Shown here: piece after piece, positions 33,585 through 45,560 of the stretch
How positions within the stretch are numbered: the first letter of the stretch is position 1
How the letters are laid out: each line of letters begins with the position of its first letter
Assembly: GCA_947359465.1 (NCBI GenBank)
Contig: OX375877.1
Location: 67,992,698 to 68,056,697 of the forward strand
Source of the DNA: Metellina segmentata
Lineage: Eukaryota > Arthropoda > Arachnida > Araneae > Tetragnathidae
Reading direction: 5' to 3'
Length of the DNA: 64,000 nucleotides
Made by a program: the position numbers and the translations under genes
The notes under the pieces: generated by a model
The model's database searches: none
What the model saw: only the letters and a program-made list of their open reading frames with translations
What the model was told of the DNA's origin: nothing

Positions 33585-33880
33585 CGTGTTCAAAAAGGTC
33601 ACCATCGTTTACAATACACATTTGTATTCGATTAAGCACACCGGCATGCACATTCCTTAGTGTGTAGCGTGACAGTAGAGTGACAATAGCGCAGCTATCG
33701 ATGATACGCTGCCGCAGATCCAGCAAACTTGTCAACGGAGTTTCATACACCCGATCGTTGATGTAACCCCAGAGGAAGAAATCGTGTTGGATTGTAAGAT
33801 CTGGTGATCGTAGAGACCATTCAACACAGCCACCGTAGCCGATTAACTGTTGGCCAAATCTGTTCTCAAAAAAACTGTCG
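33585..33880 (-). pseudogene. DUF4817/Tc1-type transposase, C-terminal end
   Basis: On the minus strand the product reads SLRSPDLTIQHDFFLWGYIN, then VYETPLTSLLDLRQRIIDSC and GDLFEHAMF. This matches, block for block, the C-terminus of the transposase fragment at 38710-39063 (FFLWGH, LVYETP, DTFEHLL). The SPDL block holds the third catalytic acid. Only the last ~100 residues remain. It is an independent fragment abutting the piggyBac piece. Confidence 0.75.
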
Positions 33881-33925
33881 CACTGCGTGGGGATGGGTGG
33901 GGTTTGTACGGCGGGGCGCCATCAT

Positions 33926-34143
33926 GTTGGAACCACGGTCAGGTGGCGCAATAACACCTGAGATGGCACCCCAATCTCCGCAATTCCACATTACACCAAC
34001 GCGAGGACTTAAGCCACGACGGATTTTGCGTGCCCCAAGTCCCTTTTTTACCCGTCGGTATTTGGATGGCACAGACGAGGATCGAACTCACAACCCTCTG
34101 GTTGGCAGTCCATCACTTTACCTATCGGACTACAACGGCCCCC
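33926..34143 (-). mobile_element. Family A SINE with a different tRNA-like head
   Basis: The body matches the family (GGAACCACGGTCAGGTGGCG, ACACCTGAGATGGCACCCCA). Its head on the minus strand contains TAGTCCGATAGGTAAAGTG and GAGTTCGATCCTCG, A- and B-box-like but distinct from the 32261-32593 copy. Higher GC than other copies. Confidence 0.75.
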
Positions 34144-34686
34144 AAAATTTATCAGGATAAAATTATTAAATAGTAAATCTTCGTTCTGGCTGCATGGTCC
34201 AGAGGTTTTCATTTGTGCATTTTAGTTGTTGCACGAAAATTGTGATTTCGTTTTTTATCTATCGTTTTTTTTTTTTTTTTTTACTTTCTTTGTTTGAATT
34301 TAAATTTTTAAATTTGTCGTTGTTTAACTCAGAAAAACTGAATGATAACACCGGATAACACGTTTTTCAATTTCAGGACGGCCCCTTTTTCAAGGCATGG
34401 AAGAGTTCAAATTTCAATCGCGAATATCTCTACCAGTTTTACAAGATAATTCCATGAAATTTTTTTTTCTGTCTTTATTATTGTATTGCGTACATTTTTC
34501 TAACTGAACTTTTTTGGCCAATCTCCTTTAGTTTTCGAGTTATTTTTTTAAATTTCCTTATTTCACCTCTAGGGGCGCTGTAAGCTGCCTCAATAAATTC
34601 AACATGGTCACTTTACTGTAGGTACCCGTTACTACCTTGACTCTACGAGACGCGGTCTCAAAATTAATGGGCTTAAAAGGACTGTA
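34144..34686. other. No gene recognised
   Basis: AT-rich with a T run at about 34266-34282; no recognisable frame. Confidence 0.4.
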
Positions 34687-37600
34687 CAGTAGGGTGAAGC
34701 GAAAAACACGAATTTCGGAAATTGAAAACGCCTATGGTGGGAATAGTTGGGGACTACCATGCTTATTAACAGTACAAAATATGAGCTAAATTAATTAATA
34801 TCTTCAGGTGCCCAAATCACTTTGAAATTTTGAAATTTTGCCAATTTTTTCACACAAATAATAATAACGCATTTAAAAAAATTTAATACATCTTATTTAA
34901 AGCCATGGGTGGATGAAATGAACTTCCCTGCGTGTAATAAAAAAGTTTTACACTTAACATTATCCCGGAAAATAAAAAAATTCCCCTTTTTCTAGAGCGC
35001 CATCACGCGCGTCTCCACTCTTAGACTCATCATTGCGACCACGCGTTTACACGGGCGCTTCCCCTTGCAGCTCTTCGCTTTTTTTTTTAATTATTAAAAC
35101 AACCCAGAACTTAGCACGATGAGATGGTGCATATCGAATCCCCCCCCCCCTCCTTGCTTATTTTTACTTATTTTAGATATTTTTTATATAGAAATTTTAA
35201 TCTTTAAGTTCAGTTTTGTTTGGGTTTGGTTTGTTTTGTTTGTTAAGGATACACACGGTTCTGTGAATTAGTCGAAATGCCTAGGACACGATCAGTAGAT
35301 GTATGTCCCGTGTTTGGAATGGCTGAAATAATGAAGCCTAACACACTTCCAACATATGCAGATGTATGAAGTATTATCTTTACATACAGAAAGAGTGTAA
35401 AAGAGATGCTAGTATGTGGCTGATGGATGTTCAATTTTAATTAAAGAGCTCAAAGGATTATGGGGGAAAAATTCGATTCCAACTGTAATAAACCAACAAA
35501 TAATATATATGCTGAAAAAATACCATAAAGCATATAGAAATATTAAGAAACTATTAAAAAATACTGGCAAACTATATTTCTCGAAAGGTTGCGTCCTTCA
35601 GGGAATCAGCAGAAAAAAAATCTATTTGATATTAGCATATGTAAATGTAAGAACTTTCTCAGTTGTACTTTCAAAATTAAAGTACCTATTGCTGAAAGAG
35701 CTTTTTTAACAGATCAAAGGACATTTCAAAAAATGGTCATTGGAAATGTTGGCATTAAAACCAGCAAAATGTTTGAAAAAAAAGGTTGCAGCGCAAAGAA
35801 AGGGAAGCAGAGAGCCAAAACGTTTAGCTCAAAGATTGTAAAGGAAAAGAATCCAAAATCTCTCGCCCTCTACTACGGGAGCTACTTTAAGTTTTAATTT
35901 GCTTCAGAATTCTAATACCACTATAAACACAGTCATTGATAATAATTCTTCTTCAACTTCACAAACGAGAACTAAACTTCCAAATGTAGCTCAGGCTTGT
36001 GACAGAACTGGCGTTTCAGATAAATCAGTAGTAATTCTAATAAATGCTGCTTTGAAGGATATGGGAAAAATTTCCAAGGACGATTCTTCAAACATAGTTG
36101 ATCGTAGTAAACTTAGAAGAGAAAGGACAAAGACTCGCAGCTACCTGAAAAGGAAAAATGAGGAAACTACCTCTTTATCTGAATATGGAATATACTTCGA
36201 TGAGCGAAAGGATTAAACTTTAGTAATGATTAAAGAAAGAGAAAGGATTTCTAGAACATATCGTTCTAATACAAGAACCAGGATCAAAATATATGGGACG
36301 TGTCACTCCTACAACTGACTCTTATCAAAATATTAAAACAAATATTTTAACTTTTTTGGAGAAAAATATAGATTTTTCTAAGATGCAAGTGGTTGGTTGT
36401 GATGGTACAGTGGTAAAAACATGTTTGAAAAATGGAGTCATTCGACATATCGAGCTCTTTTTAGGATATTCTGCGCATTGGTTTATTTGTTTATTACATA
36501 CAAATGAGCTACCCAGCTACCTTTACGTCATTTGTTGCAACATTTAGAAGGGAAAACCACAGGACCAAAAGGATACAACGGAAAAATTGGAAAAATGTTT
36601 GAATCTGGTGAAAAATTGCCTTTGACAAACTTTGAAAAGATATAAGTAACTTTGCCAGATATTGTCCTAGAGGATCTTATCACTGTTCAACGATACATTT
36701 ACGAAATGTGCACAGGTATATCAAATAAATATATTCCATTAAGCTTGTCACAAAAAAATCCAGAAAAAATTGAATCATTCCAGATGGTTGACCACGACAA
36801 ATGTAATTCTAAGGTTTCATGTTTCAACAGAAGATCCAACCCATAACTTGAAAATATTAACAATGTTGTGAAGGTACACTCATATGTGTGGTTTAAAATT
36901 AAAAGTCAGTCATCATGTCGGTAAGGGAATTCCTAATTTTTACCATATTTTAAATAAATCGAGATTTTAGCCTCAAGATATAAAAATTGTTGTAGATAAG
37001 AAATGCTTAGTATGCCCATCCAGAAAATATTATTTTGGCAATGTTAGCTGATGATAGAAAACACGTCAGAGAATTGAACCTCAGAAAAATTTAAAATTAA
37101 GACAAAAAAAATAAAGTCGAAAAGAATATTCGAGAGTTCAAAATTCTCAAGTTAAACTTCGAAGCAGACGATTACATAAATTTAATTGAATGGCAATCAG
37201 ATTCCATTACAGATCCACCACTTACAGTATCTCTTTCTGATGATCAACTCAAGTCTATGATTCTAGACGTTCCAACCAATAGTAACATGTTTAACTTTCC
37301 ATGCCATTCACAAGTAGTAGAACGTTGCGTTAAATTAGTAACTGAAGCATTTGTTTAGCATTTTGAAGCACCTCTGTACAGTATGCTGTACAGAGGCACG
37401 AGATGGATTTATTCGGTCAAGAATTGCTTCTAGACTTGCTTTACACAGATTTGAAACCAAAAGCCGATATCAACCACTTTTAAGCTAAACCACTTGCCAG
37501 TAACTTCAACTTAATTTTTTAGTGTAAGCTAGCAACTTAAATTGAAATTTTTAGGGGGGGGGTGGAACTCGATATGCAGCCATCTCCTCGTGCTAAGTTC

Positions 37601-38024
37601 TGGGTTGTTTTCATAATTAAAAAAAAGCGAAGAGCTGCAAGGGGAAGCGCCCGTGTAAACGCGTGGTCTCAATGATAAAGTCTATTGAGAGGAGTGGAGA
37701 CGCGCGTGATGGCGCTCTAAAAAAAGGGGAAATTTTTTTTTTCCGGGATAATGGTAAGTGTAAAACATTTTTTTTACAAGCAGGGAAGTTCATTTCACCC
37801 ACCTATGGCTTTAAATAAGATGTATTAAAAATTTTTAAATGCGTTATTATTATTTTTGTGAAAAAATTGGCAAAATTTCGAAATTTTAAAGTGATTTGGG
37901 CACCTGAAGATATTAATTGATTTAGCTTATATTTTGTACTGTTAATAAGCATGGTAGTCCCCAACTATTCCCACCATAGGCGTTTTCAATTTCCGAAATT
38001 CGTGTTTTTCGCTCCACCCTACTG
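34687..38024 (+). mobile_element. 3.3-kb DNA transposon with ~470-bp inverted ends
   Basis: The left arm (34687-35150) and right arm (37554-38024) are near-perfect inverted copies. They start CAGTAGGGTGAAGCGAAAAA and end in a run of C (left) or G (right). The arms are flanked by TA (34685-34686 and 38025-38026), or by the palindrome GTAC if the ends are drawn one base further in, so the target duplication is ambiguous. The interior carries a broken plus-strand transposase. Long arms, a single internal gene and no reverse transcriptase show a cut-and-paste class II element. Superfamily not determined. Confidence 0.85.
35416..37480 (+). pseudogene. Broken transposase of the long-TIR element
   Basis: Plus-strand frames that succeed one another with frameshifts and stops: about 35416-35709, 35589-35897, 35899-36216, 36293-36547, 36652-36846 and on to about 37480. 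Recognisable blocks are VGCDGTVVKTCLKNGVIRHI (near 36400), HWFICLLHTNELP (near 36477), SQVVERCVKLVTEAF (near 37310) and ARDGFIRSRIASRLALHRFE (near 37400). I have a memory of the pattern CDGT-x-x-NTG ... WFICLLH-x-NELP ... HTQAVERCVKLVTEA from many uncharacterised, probably transposon-encoded, proteins in aphids and other arthropods, but cannot name the superfamily. All major blocks are present, so the copy decayed in place and was not deleted. Confidence 0.7.
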
Positions 38025-38030
38025 TACAGG

Positions 38031-38249
38031 TCACCCTGTATATATATATATTACCCTGTCCCCGTCAGCTCTTTCTAATGAACCTGTCTCAGCTAACCTC
38101 TGGTGCAGTCTTGCAAAGAAATTATGACTGGGGATACGCCTCGTCGGATATCGTTCCGCGTACAAACGCTGTGCGACTGGCCCACTACAATTTGCAGCCC
38201 CGTACGCCAAATGAATATCGGCTAACTCTGCGATCGTGTAATTATCCAT
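38031..38249 (-). pseudogene. DUF4817 N-terminal transposase fragment
   Basis: The minus-strand frame starts MDNYTIAELADIHLAYGAAN and runs through AQRLYAERYPTRRIPSHNFF to LHQRLAETGSLERADGDR. This is the DUF4817 helix-turn-helix that forms the N-terminus of a Tc1/mariner-like transposase family common in arthropods. After ~68 residues it runs into a TA microrepeat and stops. The upstream side (38250-38430) ends in ACACCCTGTATATA, the probable inverted-repeat end of this family (TACAGGGTGTTTC on the coding strand). A CACCCTGTATATA also lies at 38033, in the same rather than inverted orientation, so the left end is not a normal terminus. Confidence 0.82.
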
Positions 38250-38709
38250 CCTACTAACTTGGCGTTCTTGTGCGAAATGAAGATTCCCTACACGAAAGCT
38301 CGGGATTTTCGCACAACGCCATCTACCGCGTCAGGAAAGCATTTCTGACTGCCCATTGGTATATGATTTTGGTTCGTCAGGATGTACCCTACCCCTCTTA
38401 GAAGTTCTGAAACGGTTCACTGAAACACCCTGTATATATATATATATATATGTCGGAAATGAAAAGTACAGATGGAAAACAATGAATGCTGAGGAAATGA
38501 AAAAAAGCTCTTTATATGCATAATATTTTTAGAGCAGACGATAGAAACGTTTAGTGACGTAGCTTTAAAAAAAAGATGAATTTTTGGGAAGAAAAATATT
38601 GAATAGTAGAAGTTTATTTAGTTTGCATTATCAAATCGTCTGCAAAACATTTTTATTGAGTTTGAATGGCATTACGCGAGTTGCAAACGATGTTGGTGTT
38701 TGAAATACC

Positions 38710-39063
38710 ATGTGGTTTCAGCACGATGGGGCTCCAGCCCATTCCTGCAATAATGTGCGTAGTTACCTCAATGCCACCTTTGGCCCTCGATGGATTGGGC
38801 GAGGTGGACCAGTAGCTTGGCCAGCACTTTCACCATATTTATCAAGCATCTATTTTTTCTTATGGGGACACTTAAAAGCACTCGTCTACGAGACTCCAAT
38901 TGATTCTGATGAGGACCTCATTTCAAAACTTTCAGTCGCAGCTGCAACAGTTTGTGAAACACCTGGTATCTTCGAAAGAGTACGCCAATCACTTGCTAGG
39001 CGCTACCAGGCTTGTATGGATGTTGGTGGTGACACATTTGAGCATTTACTGCAATACTATGTA
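38710..39063 (+). pseudogene. Tc1-type transposase catalytic C-terminus
   Basis: Plus-strand frame beginning MWFQHDGAPAHSCNNVRSYL, then RWIGRGGPVAWP, a FFLWGHLKALVYETP block and a DTFEHLL end. This is the C-terminal half of the same transposase family as the DUF4817 fragment 460 bp away, but on the opposite strand. The expected SPDL-x-x-LDFFLWG reads SPYLSSIYFFLWG: both aspartates are Tyr, so the third catalytic acid is lost. The QHDGAPAH block with the second catalytic Asp is intact. The N-terminus and TIRs are missing. Read-through into the microsatellite gives the false C-terminal extension. Confidence 0.85.
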
Positions 39064-39100
39064 AGTAAAGAGCCCTTTTTCATTTCCTCAAAAAGTCTTG

Positions 39101-39236
<136 letters not shown>

Positions 39237-39672
39237 AAGTTCAGTGGTAGCTTGACAATGGCTTCAAATAACAGTGAGTTCTAAAGAGGTAAATGAGTTT
39301 AATTAAGGAATAACAATTAGGGACACGACAGTTACAAACATCAAAACCCAAGAAGAGGATGGCCGTTTGCCATCAACAATAGCGTCCTAATCGGTCAACG
39401 TCTGAAATTCTTCTCCCCGCCTTAGCGGAAATTGTTCGTCGCCTCTCGAATGTTGACTCGCCACCGGATGTCGTCGGTATTCGTAGTTGATGAGTAGGTC
39501 GGGGGTGAGATGTCTTACGGGACATCTTCATATATATAAATTACATTTTATAATAGTAGAGATTTCTCTCCATGGGTCCTTTCTTTTGAAGAGAATATTT
39601 CTTTGGGACGATTCTTTTGCACTGCCCTTGGAATAGAATCTTTTGGAATGATTCGAGCTGTTGCCTCATCAT
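39237..39672. other. No gene recognised
   Basis: Part is GC-richer (39330-39530), but no open frame or family is recognisable. Confidence 0.4.
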
Positions 39673-40439
39673 TAGGGCAACTTTTTTGTTGCAGTCAAAA
39701 TGGGAAAAGTTGTATTTATCATTCCCTAAAGTTGCATTTATTTTTGATACGCTAAACTCTAAAATAAATTATTCGCAAAAAATGAAAAAATTCAAAATCT
39801 ATTGACAATTTTAGCCGTGTACAACAGCATTGAAGAACGTTGAATGGCCGATCCTTGGCCAGTAATTTCTTCAACATTGAAAAACTGCTCCATTTTCAGT
39901 CATATAATGTGCTGTATCGGATAGCAGAAGCGAAAAATACTTTAACTCAACATTCATAGATTTTAAAACGTCATCTACTTGGCGAACAACATATTGATGA
40001 TCGACACTTGCCTCGCAAACTCTGCAGTCGATTAATCAAGTTTCCTCTGGATCATCAAGAGTGTCAACCAATGTGTTAAAAGTTACTTCTTGCCGTTTAT
40101 TTCACTTTCGTCTGTTAGGACGAACACCTTCTTTCCATGAACTTCTTGTTTGATCCGCAATACTTCGGCGTTCGCAATATCAGACACACGCGATCGAAGG
40201 GTTGGTTCAGAGGGCAAAAATGAAAAAGTAATTTCATATTAATTAGTTTTAAGCAACATTTTAAAAAGTTGCAGGTAGGTTTGTTACAACAGGTTACATT
40301 TGCGCGAAAAGTTGCATTTATGTTGCGGTTATAACTCACTTACAATGCAAACCCATGTAGTAGAAATTTGGGTTTTAGTACTTTACTTGCAGCGTAGAAC
40401 ATGTGAAAAAAGTTGCATTTGTTTCAAACAGTTGCCCTA
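39673..40439 (-). mobile_element. hAT-like element with decayed transposase
   Basis: Ends read TAGGGCAACT on both strands (39673 and, inverted, to 40439). The flanking 8 bp are CTCATCAT (39665-39672) and CTCATCGT (40440-40447), an 8-bp target duplication with one change. On the minus strand a broken frame reads VFVLTDES, then EVTFNTLVDTLDDPEET and VELKYFSLLLSDTAHYMTEN. This resembles the hAT transposase core, where a VSDAA-x-YM-type block carries a catalytic Asp. Stops and a frameshift interrupt it and the C-terminal dimerisation region is absent. Confidence 0.75.
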
Positions 40440-40470
40440 CTCATCGTGGCTCAAAATTGCTTCGTGTTTC

Positions 40471-40563
40471 CCCGGATCGTTCCATTGAAAATTGATCCCG
40501 GACCGTCACTAAAAACTCGCTGTGTTCCACCAGAGCCCCCTCCCGAAGTTAATTAACTACGTA
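40471..40563 (+). mobile_element. 3' end of a family A SINE
   Basis: GATCCCGGACCGTCACTAAA, then CTCGCTGTGTTCCACCAGAG and AAGTTAATTAACTACGTA: the last quarter of the SINE only. Confidence 0.7.
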
Positions 40564-42479
40564 TCTTAGAATAAAATTCTTTTGAAAGTTTTTTTTTTCT
40601 ACTTTCCTTGGAATAGAATCCTTTAATAATATACCCTTTTTCATTTTCTTAGAATATCATCCTTCAAAAATATTTTATTGGTGAAGATCAAAATTGGTTG
40701 GAGTTCATGCAGTGAAGACAGCAGGTGCGAGATGGAATTATGCGTGTGGACTCAACGGGGGTTAAAATCTAATTAATAATAATATAACAATGGCGTCAGG
40801 TTTCATGAATTTGGTGTTTTTTAACTGTTGTTATTGTGGGCGCAAAGGAATGGGTTCGACTTTATCTTTCTATGTCGATTGTTCACTTTTGTAATAGTTT
40901 GCTAATACATGGTTGAGCAGTCATGAATATTCATAAAACTAGAATATAAAATGTGAAACAAAATATTTCTGAATTAGCTTTCTCTCATTTAACTTTCATT
41001 TAGTGCGTCATTAATCATTGAAATAGGATTAAGTAGTTTGCTTCACTACGCGGCAGAAAACATTAAAAAAGGAATGGAACGTTTAATTATTGCAACTGAG
41101 TATAAATGAAATAAAATAAGCTAGATGTATATGCATGGATTTATGTTACCACCAGTAGCGGTTCTCTAAATCTTTCCCTGAAGTGCTATTTCTTATGTTC
41201 TAATTACCTTATGCACAGCTAATACCTAAATAAATGCTTTAAGGCTGTCAGAGAAGAATAAGTTTTCAAGTTTAATAAGTAATAAAGTTTTAACATTACC
41301 AGCCAATGCCTAAAATCTCTAAGGCTGTCAGAGAAAAATAATCTTTTTAATGAATTCCAACAGATACTTATTATAAGAAGCAAATATATATGCAATAATT
41401 TTATGCAATTTATATTTTTGAATGTTGTAGTGTCATGATGAGTAATGTTGAATTGTCCGGCATTAGAAAAATAATACTTACAAAACTTGTTTACCCTCTT
41501 CTGCATCAAAACAATCTTCTATTGCGAAAAAAAATCAAGTTTTTATCTATTAATGAATTTATCCACTCCCATTCAACAAATTGTCATTGTTATTCATGTT
41601 CTACAAAATAGACCACAAAAAGTAGTTTTATGAGTGCTTGGGTATTACTTTAGTATTCTAATTTCACAAGTTGTTTACTCCAATACCCATTCGTTAGAGG
41701 TACTTTCTATTGGAAAATTATACCCAATTATAAAAACAAGTTTCAAATAACATACATCAAATTACAAGTTATTAATGTAAAATTGCTCTTTAATTACAAA
41801 TATTTTTGGAATGTTTGGAATGGCCTCGGCTTAAGAGTGACGAACGAAAGAGCATTCAAAAGTAAGATGAACATTTTAATTATGTGTGATATTTATTCGC
41901 ACGTAGCTTAATTCGAAATTAATTGGATTTCTGAGGAAATAAAGATTCATTAACTGTGTTTTGTTCCATTTTCTTACGTTCATTCATCCTGAGATTTTTG
42001 CGTACTTAAATCCCTTTCATCTCTCGGGTTTTTTTTTTTTTAAATAAAAAAAGCGGGTGGACCTATCAGAAGTTAAATGTGAAACTAATTATAATTATGT
42101 TGTTTGTTTCAGGCTAGCTTTTCAATTATTTTTATGACGATTGCAGGTTTTAAAACATCTATGGCTCCTTCTAATTTTTTTCATTTCCATTTTTAACATT
42201 AGCGACATTTTATAAACGTAATGATTTAACCTTTAACCTTCAATCACTAGACAGTTCCTATTTTCGTCGTAATGAAACTAAATAAAAATGTTGTATAATC
42301 TTTATTGTTTGTGTGTCAGCTAACATGAACTGAAAATGAGAAATAGTTTTTAATTTTGGGGTCAATAGATTATGAAAACTGAGACATATTAATACATAAT
42401 CTACTATTCCAAAACAACGAATGGATTTCTTTTGGATGAAATGCTTAAATTTCTGATGACTTTGTGAGACTAACCCTTA
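40564..42479. other. No gene recognised
   Basis: AT-rich. A short direct repeat (GGCTGTCAGAGAA plus AATAA) occurs at 41242 and 41318; the minus-strand open frame 41219-41509 covers both and has no known motif. Confidence 0.4.
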
Positions 42480-42652
42480 GGCCCCGTTCACATGTGGCGT
42501 TTCAACGCGCGTATGGCGAGGCTATCAGGGTACCACCGTTAAATTATGTTTATTTATTCCTCTAATTCCAGTATCTATTTTTGCGACCTTGAAGAGCGGG
42601 ATCCTGATAGCCTCACCAACGCGCGTTTTACGCGCCTCAAGTGAACGGGGCC
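42480..42652. mobile_element. 173-bp MITE, PIF/Harbinger-like ends
   Basis: Ends are inverted: GGCCCCGTTCACATGTGGCG at 42480 and its diverged inverse at 42652. A second inverted block is GAGGCTATCAGG / CCTGATAGCCTC. TA flanks both sides (as TTA on the left, TAA on the right). Size, high-GC ends and no coding capacity fit a MITE; assignment to PIF/Harbinger is a guess from the T-A-rich target. Confidence 0.78.
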
Positions 42653-44430
42653 TAACTGCAACCGAGTAACTGCAACCACCAGTAACTGTAACCGAATGGC
42701 AAGGAAAAAGTGCGCGGGAAATAAAAAAAGTGCCTGTTATGTCTGAAGGAGGGTGGATGTGCTGTCCCCTGCTCTGGTTGTGTTAAACCTTATGTCTATA
42801 TATGTTTAATTTTCAACTGTAATGTCCGTTGCCCGTGTTTTCATTAAGAATAAACATCTTATTTTGAAAGATCTGCGTTTCTTAACCAAATGCTAATTCA
42901 TCCAAACGAATCAAATCCTAACAGACAGAATCAAAATATTAAATAGTTATAATCAGAGATAAATCTTTTAACATGGTATACAATTTAGTCATGCTAACAC
43001 AAGTTTACACACTGTCGACAACACAGAATTTAACCGTATTCACATGGGGATGCACGACCCCAAGCTCTACCCGGATCTGCTAAACAGTAGAATAAAATTC
43101 ACAAATGAACAGCCAAAAGTATGTGAACAGGGTTTTTATTGATCCTTCAATGGTGGTTAAAGGTACCCAAATTTTTAATCACCATCAGTCATCCATGTCT
43201 AACAACGCCGATTCATGGATATCTTCCTTGTACAACTTTTAATTATGTATAACTTTCTCGACCAATAAAATCTTTCCTTGGATTCGTTCAAATAACAAAT
43301 ACGGTTATTTGGTCATGATGTATATTATAGAAAAGCAATACTACATTACTTGGAAATTTCGTGTGGCTCAGAAGGGTTACAATATTACGCATAGAAATTA
43401 TTTGTCCAACTAACCCGCAGTTGTATACAAGAAACGCATCTACACAGCAGAACCTCCACATAGACGCGACTCCACAACTTGTGTTTGGCGCAATTAGCGC
43501 GGCTAACCCGAGCAACGAATCCGCCAGTGTGGACGATAGCCTTGGGGTCCAATGAAAAATGCTGAAGACATGACGTGAAATGGAGGGTGTAGGCGATATA
43601 TATCGCCAAGTTTGCCAAGAGGATTGGAAAATAGCTTATTTTCACAAGTTGACTCGGGGCGTCTGGGAATAGCGGACGAGATTTTTCGTAGTCACTGCCG
43701 AAGCACCGGGAGATGGAATGGACACCGATCAGGTTCATTGAAGTTAATTTTGTTCCTCTATTGTTAAATTAAAAATACAGTAATTATTTTTATAATTTGT
43801 GTTCGACCGATGATGTAACATTTTCTTGAATTCTGTGAGAATATATTCCTTTTTCTTTACTTATCTGATGTGTCTTGATTTTCTTGCAAGATTACAAAAT
43901 ATCACCATGATCACGGCCTTGTCTTAAGTATGACATGATTTAATTGTGAATTTCTTACTTTCTACAAATAAATTATTTGTTATTTCAAAACGAGACACAT
44001 TGGATTGTTAACTCGGGAGTTTTTTACGTACTCGATCGATGGAACAAGAAATAGTAAAAGTACTAGCTCCTCGCCCCTCCGTTCAATCTGAGTACTATAC
44101 ATTACACGAAGAGAAGAAAAGAGTCCGTGATGAGGTTTTTGTAGTGCTTCCAGCATATCCTTCTCGGTCTTTTGTCACCCAATCTATCAATGAAAACTAT
44201 TCGCCCTTCTCATAATTGACAAACCTTATAGGAACTCTTTGAGTTTTTGTTGTGAACTACATAAACGAAAAGTTCGAATTGAACTAATCAAATTATTTTT
44301 ATCTCAAAATTTCAACAAAAAATCAAATCTTTCCGAAGCCAATGTTGAAAAGGAGTAAAGCATGGTATTGAGGAGACACGTGAATCACACGAAGAGACAA
44401 CGTCCATCTCTCTAGAACTCTTTTTTTTTT
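42653..44430. other. No gene recognised
   Basis: A short repeat (GTAACTGCAACC) follows the MITE. The GC-richer block at 43340-43740 has overlapping open frames on both strands with no recognised family. Confidence 0.4.
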
Positions 44431-44439
44431 TGTAAACTT

Positions 44440-44770
44440 ACATAAAAAAGTGTCATAAATCAGTTATGAAAGTCATCCTGGGTGCTATACATGCCCATAT
44501 ACGGCTTGGAGTCAAATAAAACTTGTGTTATCCCATGGCAAAGTATGCCAAGCATTCTTCAGTTGGTGTTCTACTTCCCTATATTGAGCAGTATAGCAAT
44601 TGAGGATCGAAAATGTTCCAACCATGCTCAATGGTAGACAGATATGTGAACCTATTTAGCCAAAGAAAGGTTGCAACACCACGGAGGCGCATACGAGAGA
44701 AGTGTGGCAGATTGTTATCGAGCTGGTAAATAGCTCTTTGGACTAGTAACATGAAAGACAAAACAACAGG
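44440..44770 (-). pseudogene. Possible Tc1-like transposase C-terminal relic
   Basis: Minus-strand frames contain STIEHGWNIF, then after a stop AWHTLPWDN in another frame and RIWACIAPR further on. These sit in the order and spacing of the Tc1 C-terminus (PIEH-x-W, W-x-x-IPQ, R-x-x-ACI-x-x-RG). The match is weak and needs several frameshifts, so the call is tentative. Confidence 0.3.
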
Positions 44771-45260
44771 GTACAGATTCTGCTGGACGTATCACTCAGC
44801 TGTCTGTCTCGAAACACTTGTCCAAAATAAACTTAGTGTTTTATACAGTCCAGCTGTCACATTATTTAGCCAAGAGGCACTTTGGTCGCGGATGTTGCTC
44901 TTCGATCAGTGAATAAGACAGTTTTGTGCATCATTTTTAAAATCTAAGATGCAGAAGCAAATGTGAATATTTCAATTAAAATCAGAAAAGGGAACATCGT
45001 CGCTTCTTGCTCAAATGGAGGAAATGAAGTGCATTGCGAATAAAAATTAGTACTTTCGTTGCGTCGAAAATTATCGATACAGTACCAGTGAATTAAATTA
45101 ATCTGTCAGTATCTCAAATACCAAACAACGTTAAATTAGCTTATCCTGAATACAACTTAGTCTGAAGTGGTTTTCCCAAATAATGAGATCTGTTTAAACT
45201 TAAACACATTATACGAAATTAATATTTCAAAAACGGTGTTTGTTGCAAGTGGTAGCATTG

Positions 45261-45560
45261 TTGTTGTTGGCGCGTGTCTCCTGAACTGTGAAACACAAGA
45301 TCAGGCCCAGTGATCTGAAGTAGGACAGACACAGAAGAAGAATACAGGTTTTATTTTACAAACACACAAATTGATCACTGGTAAAGACATAGGGCGTGCA
45401 GCTATCCAATTTTTGGTGAGGAACCACTTGGGCGGGAGTCTGACTTCTTCCTCGGACATCACATACAACCAGCCCTAGGGTAGTAGCCCTAGTCGGGAAT
45501 CGAACCACGAACCCAAAGCGTGGGAGCAGAGTGCTTTATCCACTATACCGTTTGGGCGGC
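45261..45560 (-). mobile_element. Second tRNA-derived SINE (family B) with 13-bp TSD
   Basis: The exact direct repeat AGTGGTAGCATTG flanks it (45248-45260 and 45561-45573), giving a 300-bp insert. On the minus strand the head has an A-box-like TAGTGGATAAAGC and a consensus B box GGTTCGATTCC, and the tail ends in (CAA)n. The body is unrelated to family A. The exact target duplication and simple tail indicate a fairly recent insertion. Confidence 0.88.
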
